A stretch of DNA of 9,548 bases from Opitutia bacterium (lineage in GTDB: Bacteria > Verrucomicrobiota > Verrucomicrobiia > Opitutales > Opitutaceae). The stretch's first letter is position 1. The number at the start of each line of letters is the position of its first letter. The position numbers were made by a program, and so were the translations under genes. A model generated the notes under the pieces. It saw nothing but the letters and a program-made list of their open reading frames with translations, did no database searches and had not been told where the DNA came from. The stretch spans positions 1-9,548 of the forward strand of contig JANXWT010000426.1 in the NCBI GenBank assembly GCA_025351035.1, written 5' to 3'. Of the stretch, positions 5,491 to 9,548 are shown piece by piece.

Positions 5491-6966
5491 ATGAAACTTA
5501 GAGCAGTCATCGCAGGAATAGTTGTCCTCGGGCTCAGCGTCGTCGCGCTGCCGGCGGAGGATCAGGTGCAGCAGTTGAAACTCCAGTTGCAGCAGATGCA
5601 GGCCGAATTTGAAAAGGCACGCCAGCAACAGCAGGCGCAGATCGACGCGCTCACGCGCAAACTCGCCGAGCTCTCGGCCGCGCAGCCTGCCGCCGTCGCC
5701 GCCGCTCCAGCCAAAACCGACGAGCAAAAGAAACTCGAGCAGGAGCTCGCGGGCGGACTCTCCACCGCGGCGCCGGCCAAACCGGCGGTCGCTGCGCCCG
5801 AACCCGCACCGGCTCCCGCGATTGCATCAGGTGCGCGGGGCAGCTCCGCTTACATGAACATCAGCTACGACGCTCTCGTCGTGGGCGGCTGGTCGACCGC
5901 GGCCGATCCGTCGGCGCAGGTCGAACTGGGAGACCACGACCCGATCAAGCGCGGCTTCGCCTTGCGCAACGGCGAGATCGCGGTCGACGGCGCGATCGAT
6001 CCTTACTTCAAGGGCTTCGCCAATATCGTCCTCAAGCTCGACGCCAACAACAACACCGAGATCGAACTCGAGGAAAGTTTCCTCCAGTCGACTTCGCTGC
6101 CCAACAATCTCCAGCTGAAGATCGGCCAGTTCTTCGCGGGCTTCGGACGGCAGAACGCGCAGCATCCGCACACATGGAATTTCGTCGACCAGCCGCTGAT
6201 CCTTGGGCGCACGTTCGGCCCCGATGGCCTGCGCAGCGTGGGCGCGCAGCTCTCGTGGCTCGCCCCGACGCCGTTCTACACCGAGGCGTTTCTCGGCGTG
6301 TTCGACGGGCAGGGCGGCACCGCGTTCAGTTTCCGCAATCCCGGCGAACCCGACGCGTTCGGCGTCAACCGCTATGCCGGTCGCATCACGACCGACCGCA
6401 CGCTGCGCGGCGCGCAGGATTTGCTCGTCGTGCCGCGCCTTGCGTCGTCGTTCGAGCTGAGCGACGACACCACGCTGCTCGTCGGGCTCTCGGGCGCGTT
6501 CGGTCCGAACGAGACCGGCCCGCACCGCCGCACGCGGATCTACGGCGCCGACTTTTTCTGGAAATGGAAACCGGCCAACGCTTCGCAGGGTTTCCCCTAT
6601 GTCACGTGGCAGACGGAGGCGCTCTACCGCAGCTTCGAGGCCGCGGCCGATCCACTCGCGCTGCTGCCGGCCGAGACGCTGTGCGACTATGGCGTTTACT
6701 CGCAGGTTATCTACGGCTTCGTGCCGCGCTGGAATGCCGGACTGCGCTTCGACTATGTGTCGGGCAACTCCGCCGCCGCCGATCTCGGTGACTCGCGGCG
6801 TGGCCGGCGCTACCGCATCTCGCCCGAACTGACTTTTCTCCCGAGCGAATTCTCGAAAATTCGCCTCCAGTTCAACCACGACAACAGCGACCTATTTGGC
6901 AACGCCGACTCGGTCTGGATGCAATTCGAATTTGGGCTCGGTGCCCACGCCGCCCACAAATACTGA
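5491..6966 (+). CDS. Outer-membrane beta-barrel with N-terminal coiled coil, probably for zinc/metal uptake
   Basis: A 491-residue exported protein. The signal peptide spans residues 1-22 (cleavage after ALPA). Residues ~24-66 are a Gln-rich coiled coil (QVQQLKLQLQQMQAEF...), a porin-type trimerisation or peptidoglycan-reaching stalk. Residues ~67-112 are a flexible Ala/Pro linker. The remainder shows amphipathic strands and an aromatic last residue (Tyr), as expected for a barrel inserted by BAM. The block QHPHTWNFVDQPL (from Gln224) and the ending FGLGAHAAHKY resemble, from memory, a family of plug-less outer-membrane proteins often found beside ZnuA-type genes and annotated as zinc-regulated. 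No TonB box or plug domain is seen, so it looks porin-like. The ZnuA-type gene begins 22 bases after its stop, which supports co-transcription and a metal substrate. A general porin of the OprO/OprP kind is the main alternative. Confidence 0.75.
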   Translation: MKLRAVIAGIVVLGLSVVALPAEDQVQQLKLQLQQMQAEFEKARQQQQAQIDALTRKLAELSAAQPAAVAAAPAKTDEQKKLEQELAGGLSTAAPAKPAVAAPEPAPAPAIASGARGSSAYMNISYDALVVGGWSTAADPSAQVELGDHDPIKRGFALRNGEIAVDGAIDPYFKGFANIVLKLDANNNTEIELEESFLQSTSLPNNLQLKIGQFFAGFGRQNAQHPHTWNFVDQPLILGRTFGPDGLRSVGAQLSWLAPTPFYTEAFLGVFDGQGGTAFSFRNPGEPDAFGVNRYAGRITTDRTLRGAQDLLVVPRLASSFELSDDTTLLVGLSGAFGPNETGPHRRTRIYGADFFWKWKPANASQGFPYVTWQTEALYRSFEAAADPLALLPAETLCDYGVYSQVIYGFVPRWNAGLRFDYVSGNSAAADLGDSRRGRRYRISPELTFLPSEFSKIRLQFNHDNSDLFGNADSVWMQFEFGLGAHAAHKY

Positions 6967-6988
6967 CCGCCAATCATTCTCCTCTCCC

Positions 6989-7894
6989 ATGAAAAATTTT
7001 CTTCGCCTCCTTTCTCTGTTCGCTCTGCTCGCCGTCTCGGCCAGCGCCAAACTCAACATCGTCGCCACTACGCCCGACCTCGGTGCACTCGCCCACGCCG
7101 TTGGCGGCGACCTCATCGATCTCACCACGCTCGCCAAACCCACCGAAGATCCGCACTTCGTCGACGCGAAGCCGAGTTTCATCGTGAAGCTCAACCACGC
7201 CGACGCGCTCATCGAGGGCGGTGCCGAACTCGAAGCCGGCTGGCTCACGCCGTTGCTCGAAGGCTCGCGCAACCCGAAGCTCGAAGCCGGCAAACCCGGG
7301 CGCGTCGCCGCCGCCGAGGGCGTCGCGCTGCTCGAAGTGCCGGCCGCACTCGACCGTTCGCAGGGCGACATCCACGCGGCGGGCAATCCGCACTTCCTGA
7401 CCGATCCGGTCAACGCGCGCACCGTCGCCGCGCACATCGCGCGCTCGTTCTCCGAACTCGACGCCGCCAACGCCGCGGCCTACGCGGCTAACCTCACGAA
7501 GTTCAACGCCAAGCTGGACGCCAAGCTCGCCGAGTGGCAGCGACTGCTCGCACCGTTTCAGGGTCAACCGATCGTCACTTACCACAATTACTGGATTTAT
7601 TTCGCAAAGCGTTTCGGTTTCCCGATGGAACTGTATCTCGAGCCGAAACCCGGCATCCCACCGTCGCCCGCGCATCTCGCCGAAGTCATCGGCAAGATGA
7701 AGGCCGCGAACCTGAAACTCATCGCCGTGCAACCTTACCAGAACCGCAAGACCGCCGAGACCGTCGCGAGCCACACCGGGGCCGTCGTCATCGACTGGCC
7801 GTCGTTCCCCGGCGGCAAGGGCACCGAGGGTTATCTCGAATGGATCGACCACCTCGTGAAGTCTATTGCCACCGGTTTCGCCTCGGCGAAGTGA
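6989..7894 (+). CDS. znuA: Metal ABC transporter periplasmic binding protein (ZnuA/TroA type)
   Basis: A 301-residue secreted protein with a signal peptide cleaved after SASA (residue 20). The mature protein starts KLNIVATTPDLGALAHAVGG, the classic beginning of cluster A-I metal-binding proteins (PF01297). Likely metal ligands are His56 (EDPHFVDAKPS), His135 (GNPHFLTDP), His199 (TYHNYWIYFAKRFG) and Asp269 (VVIDWPSFPGG), matching the three-His-plus-Asp pattern of zinc- and manganese-binding members. The His-rich loop of many ZnuA proteins between the first two ligands is absent. GFPMELYLEPKPGIPPSP is the conserved central segment. It captures the metal in the periplasm for the ABC permease downstream. 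Zinc is favoured over manganese because of the barrel next to it, but the sequence does not decide this. The start ATG at 6989 is preceded by CTCCTCTCCC, with no Shine-Dalgarno; a longer frame from 6896 would overlap the barrel gene and lacks a signal. Confidence 0.9.
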   Translation: MKNFLRLLSLFALLAVSASAKLNIVATTPDLGALAHAVGGDLIDLTTLAKPTEDPHFVDAKPSFIVKLNHADALIEGGAELEAGWLTPLLEGSRNPKLEAGKPGRVAAAEGVALLEVPAALDRSQGDIHAAGNPHFLTDPVNARTVAAHIARSFSELDAANAAAYAANLTKFNAKLDAKLAEWQRLLAPFQGQPIVTYHNYWIYFAKRFGFPMELYLEPKPGIPPSPAHLAEVIGKMKAANLKLIAVQPYQNRKTAETVASHTGAVVIDWPSFPGGKGTEGYLEWIDHLVKSIATGFASAK

Positions 7895-7941
7895 GGCTGA
7901 CCCCAAACAATCGAATGGCCGCAAAAGCAGATCGCATTGTT

Positions 7942-8014
7942 GTAGCGGCAGGCGTCCCTGCCTGCCGAATCTGACCGACACCGACAGACCACAGGCACGG
8001 AGGCCTGTGGCTAC
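7942..8014. repeat. Pair of REP-like palindromic units in opposite orientation
   Basis: Unit 1 (7942-7967) is GTAGC, then GGCAGGC, loop GTCCCT, GCCTGCC and G. Unit 2 (7989-8014), read on the minus strand, is GTAGC, CACAGGC, loop CTCCGT, GCCTGTG and G. Both share the flank GTAGC, a 7-8 bp stem and a six-base loop, but differ in stem bases with matched changes on both arms. The whole pair is bounded by GTAGC and GCTAC, and 21 bases separate the units. This is the layout of a REP doublet (BIME). It fills the gap between the metal-binding protein gene and the permease gene and may affect transcript ends or mRNA stability; no T-run marks it as a simple terminator. Confidence 0.8.
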
Positions 8015-8052
8015 GCATTCAGTAATATTCTTTCCCCCAACCCCTGACTCCC

Positions 8053-8886
8053 ATGCTCGAAGCTCTTGATATCATGAAGTGGCCGCTGCTCGCGTGCCTC
8101 CTGTTGCCCGGTCTGCTCGTTTATCTCGGCCTGCACATCGTCCGTCGCGAAATCATCTTCGTCGACCTCGCGCTAGCTCAGGTCGCGGCGCTCGGCACGT
8201 GCACGGGCATCCTGCTGCATTACGAAACGACGTCGTGGGAGAGCTACGCGCTGTCGCTCGGGTTCACTTTCATCGGCGCCGCGATCTTCACGATGACGCG
8301 CACGCACAACCACCGCGTGCCGCAGGAGGCGCTCATTGGCATCGTCTACGTTGTCACTGCCGCGCTCGGCATTTTGCTGCTCAGCCGCAGCCCCGAGGGC
8401 AACGAGGAGCTGCGCCGCACGCTGATCGGGGAGGTGTTGCTCGTGACGCCGGGGCAGGTGCTGCGCACCTTCGCACTCTATCTGGCGATCGGCGCCGTGC
8501 ATTGGATATTCCGGAAGAAATTCTTCGCGATCTCGTTCGAGCCCGACCGGGCCGAGGCCGAGGCCGAGGGCATGTCGATCCGCGGGTGGGATTTTCTCTT
8601 CTACGCGATGTTCGGCTGGGTGGTGACGAGCTTCGTGCAGATCGGCGGCGTGCTGCTGGTGTTCTCGTTCCTCATCGTGCCGGCGGTGGTGGCGAACTTC
8701 CTCGCGCACGGCCTCGGCACCAAACTCCTCATTGGTTGGATCACGGCGACGGTTGCCAGCGTGGCGGGCCTGTATGCGTCCTACGTTCTCGATCTGCCCA
8801 CCGGCGCGGCGATCGTTTGCACGCTCGGCCTCGCGCTCGTGCTGACGATCATCTTCACGTTCTTCCGCGAGAAGTGGGTGGCCTGA
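8053..8886 (+). CDS. znuB: Metal ABC transporter permease (ABC-3 family, ZnuB/MntB type)
   Basis: A 277-residue integral membrane protein with about eight to nine hydrophobic segments (roughly residues 11-29, 38-56, 63-81, 92-110, 136-153, 181-197, 198-217, 224-245, 251-270). It belongs to the ABC-3 permeases (PF00950): the early REIIFVDLALAQVAALGT segment and the stretch FEPDRAEAEGMSIRGWDFLFY followed by QIGGVLLVFSFLIVPAVVANFL are hallmarks. That stretch includes the coupling region that should contact an ABC ATPase. Length fits the family (~260-290). It moves zinc or manganese across the inner membrane, fed by the binding protein encoded upstream. The gene between them that usually encodes the ATPase is missing; 158 bases with a REP-like pair are there instead. 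The start at 8053 (MLEALDIMKWP) is preceded by pyrimidine-rich bases; the ATG at 8074 is a possible alternative. Its stop lies 6 bases from the stop of the converging gene. Confidence 0.92.
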   Translation: MLEALDIMKWPLLACLLLPGLLVYLGLHIVRREIIFVDLALAQVAALGTCTGILLHYETTSWESYALSLGFTFIGAAIFTMTRTHNHRVPQEALIGIVYVVTAALGILLLSRSPEGNEELRRTLIGEVLLVTPGQVLRTFALYLAIGAVHWIFRKKFFAISFEPDRAEAEAEGMSIRGWDFLFYAMFGWVVTSFVQIGGVLLVFSFLIVPAVVANFLAHGLGTKLLIGWITATVASVAGLYASYVLDLPTGAAIVCTLGLALVLTIIFTFFREKWVA

Positions 8887-8892
8887 AAATTC

Positions 8893-9375
8893 TTACTTCG
8901 TCGGCTCGGTCTTCTCCAGTGTCACGAACAGCTCGGAGCGGATGAACCAGTGGCCGTCGGTGAGGCGCCACATCGCGAGGTAGGTGCCGTGGAATTCCAG
9001 TTGTTTGCCGTTCTCGGTCCAGCGGCCGACCCAGCGGCCGCGCTCGCTGGCGAGTGGCGCGGTGGTGCTGATCTCGATCAGCTCTGGCGTGCGGACGTAG
9101 ATCGTGTCGGGAAACTTGGTGAACTGCTCGGTGAAGCGCGCCGCCATGGCTTTGCGGCCGGAGAGCGCAACACCGGCGCCGGTCGTGATTTGAAAATCCT
9201 CTTCGACGAACGAGACAATGCGCGTGACGTCATGCGCGGCGATGGCCGCATTGGACTCGGCGCGGAGCTGGGTGATGGCGGCGCTGGCGGTGGGGTGCGG
9301 AGAAGGATTCACAGCGGAGGGCGTCTGGGCGTTCAGCGAGGCGAACAGGAGGAGCGAAAGCAAACCGGAGCGCAT
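8893..9375 (-). CDS. Secreted NTF2-like protein (DUF4440/SnoaL-like)
   Basis: A 160-residue protein with a signal peptide (MRSGLLSLLLFASLNA, cleaved near residue 16-17) and a short Pro/Thr-rich linker. From about residue 31 it follows the DUF4440/SnoaL-like cone fold: a starting helix (ITQLRAESNAAIAAHDVTRIVSFVEEDFQITTG), GRKAMAARFTEQFTKFPD, then strands RGRWVGRWTENGKQLEFHGTYLAMWRLTDGHWFIRSELFV. The W-G-W-T-E motif and the closing strands with 'WRLTDGHWFIRSE' are typical. Members include enzymes, binding proteins and many of unknown role, so no reaction can be assigned. It is encoded against the permease with a 6-base gap, so the two messages must overlap at their 3' ends. A partial lipoprotein gene lies 48 bases upstream on the same strand and may be in one operon. 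The ATG at 9375 has no purine-rich site before it. Confidence 0.85.
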   Translation of the reverse strand: MRSGLLSLLLFASLNAQTPSAVNPSPHPTASAAITQLRAESNAAIAAHDVTRIVSFVEEDFQITTGAGVALSGRKAMAARFTEQFTKFPDTIYVRTPELIEISTTAPLASERGRWVGRWTENGKQLEFHGTYLAMWRLTDGHWFIRSELFVTLEKTEPTK

Positions 9376-9423
9376 GACGAAGCAGGAGGGATACGGCGGA
9401 AAATTTCCAAGCCCTGCGTCGGA

Positions 9424-9548
9424 TCAGCGGTCGGGCTTTTTCTTGCTCGGGTCGATCTGGATGCCGATGCCGCCGGAGTTGGGCTTGCCGCTTTCCGCAT
9501 AGGGCGAGACTTTCATGTTGGCGCAGCCGCTCAGACTGACGGTCACGA
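9424..9548 (-). CDS. Small lipoprotein, 3' end only (start outside window)
   Basis: The minus strand is open from the window edge to a TGA at 9424-9426. It reads ...VTVSLSGCANMKVSPYAESG, then KPNSGGIGIQIDPSKKKPDR and stop. LSGC after a hydrophobic run is a lipobox, so this is the end of a signal peptide followed by a mature peptide of only about 34 residues starting at Cys, rich in Gly, Ser, Pro and Lys. The N-terminal part of the signal lies beyond the window. I do not recognise the family. It precedes the NTF2-like gene by 48 bases on the same strand. Confidence 0.65.
   Translation of the reverse strand, partial: VTVSLSGCANMKVSPYAESGKPNSGGIGIQIDPSKKKPDR

Noticed and set aside
5827..6879. 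Long minus-strand open frame of 350 residues opposite the barrel gene.
   Set aside because: It is an antisense shadow caused by GC-rich codons; it lacks hydrophobic-core patterns, while the plus-strand frame has a signal peptide, barrel strands and proper stop.

Overview
The window is GC-rich (C/G favoured at third codon positions), densely coded bacterial DNA. The protein styles suggest a Gram-negative member of the Verrucomicrobiota, most like Opitutaceae. The clues are outer-membrane and intermembrane proteins, lipoproteins, pyrimidine-rich start regions with little Shine-Dalgarno sequence, a small secreted protein ending in RGPP, and short GTAGC...GCTAC palindromic repeats. The taxonomic placement is inference from recalled family styles, not a search.

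Left part (1-1345): the window opens inside a glycogen phosphorylase gene, of which only the last ~187 codons are present, including the PLP-lysine motif. Converging on it from the minus strand is a secreted TPR-repeat gene (747-1345). It can only be read through with three single-base frame corrections, so it is a decaying gene or a spot of sequence error.

Middle part (1456-3579): divergently transcribed from the TPR gene is a compact three-gene operon matching ydbH-ynbE-ydbL: a membrane-anchored periplasm-spanning protein, a small outer-membrane lipoprotein and a small secreted DUF1318 protein. In Enterobacteria YdbH and YnbE form an intermembrane bridge for phospholipid transport, with YdbL as a helper. 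Here YdbH is much shorter than the E. coli protein. After a 267-base gap comes a stand-alone signalling protein (3847-4905): a receiver-like domain that has lost its phosphorylation chemistry, followed by a GAF domain and no output domain.

Right part (5038-8886): a probable zinc/metal acquisition group. It holds a small membrane-anchored protein with an HxxxH...C pattern, an outer-membrane barrel with an N-terminal coiled coil, a ZnuA-type periplasmic metal-binding protein, and a ZnuB/MntB-type (ABC-3) permease. The ATPase such a transporter needs is not in the window. The gap between binding protein and permease instead holds two palindromic REP-like units in opposite orientation. The logical flow is metal entry through the outer-membrane barrel, capture by the binding protein, and import by the permease with an ATPase encoded elsewhere.

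Far right (8893-9548): on the minus strand, converging on the permease with only 6 bases between, is a secreted NTF2-like/DUF4440 protein. Upstream of it is the 3' end of a small lipoprotein gene cut by the window edge. I saw no tRNA, rRNA, CRISPR array, insertion sequence or phage gene.
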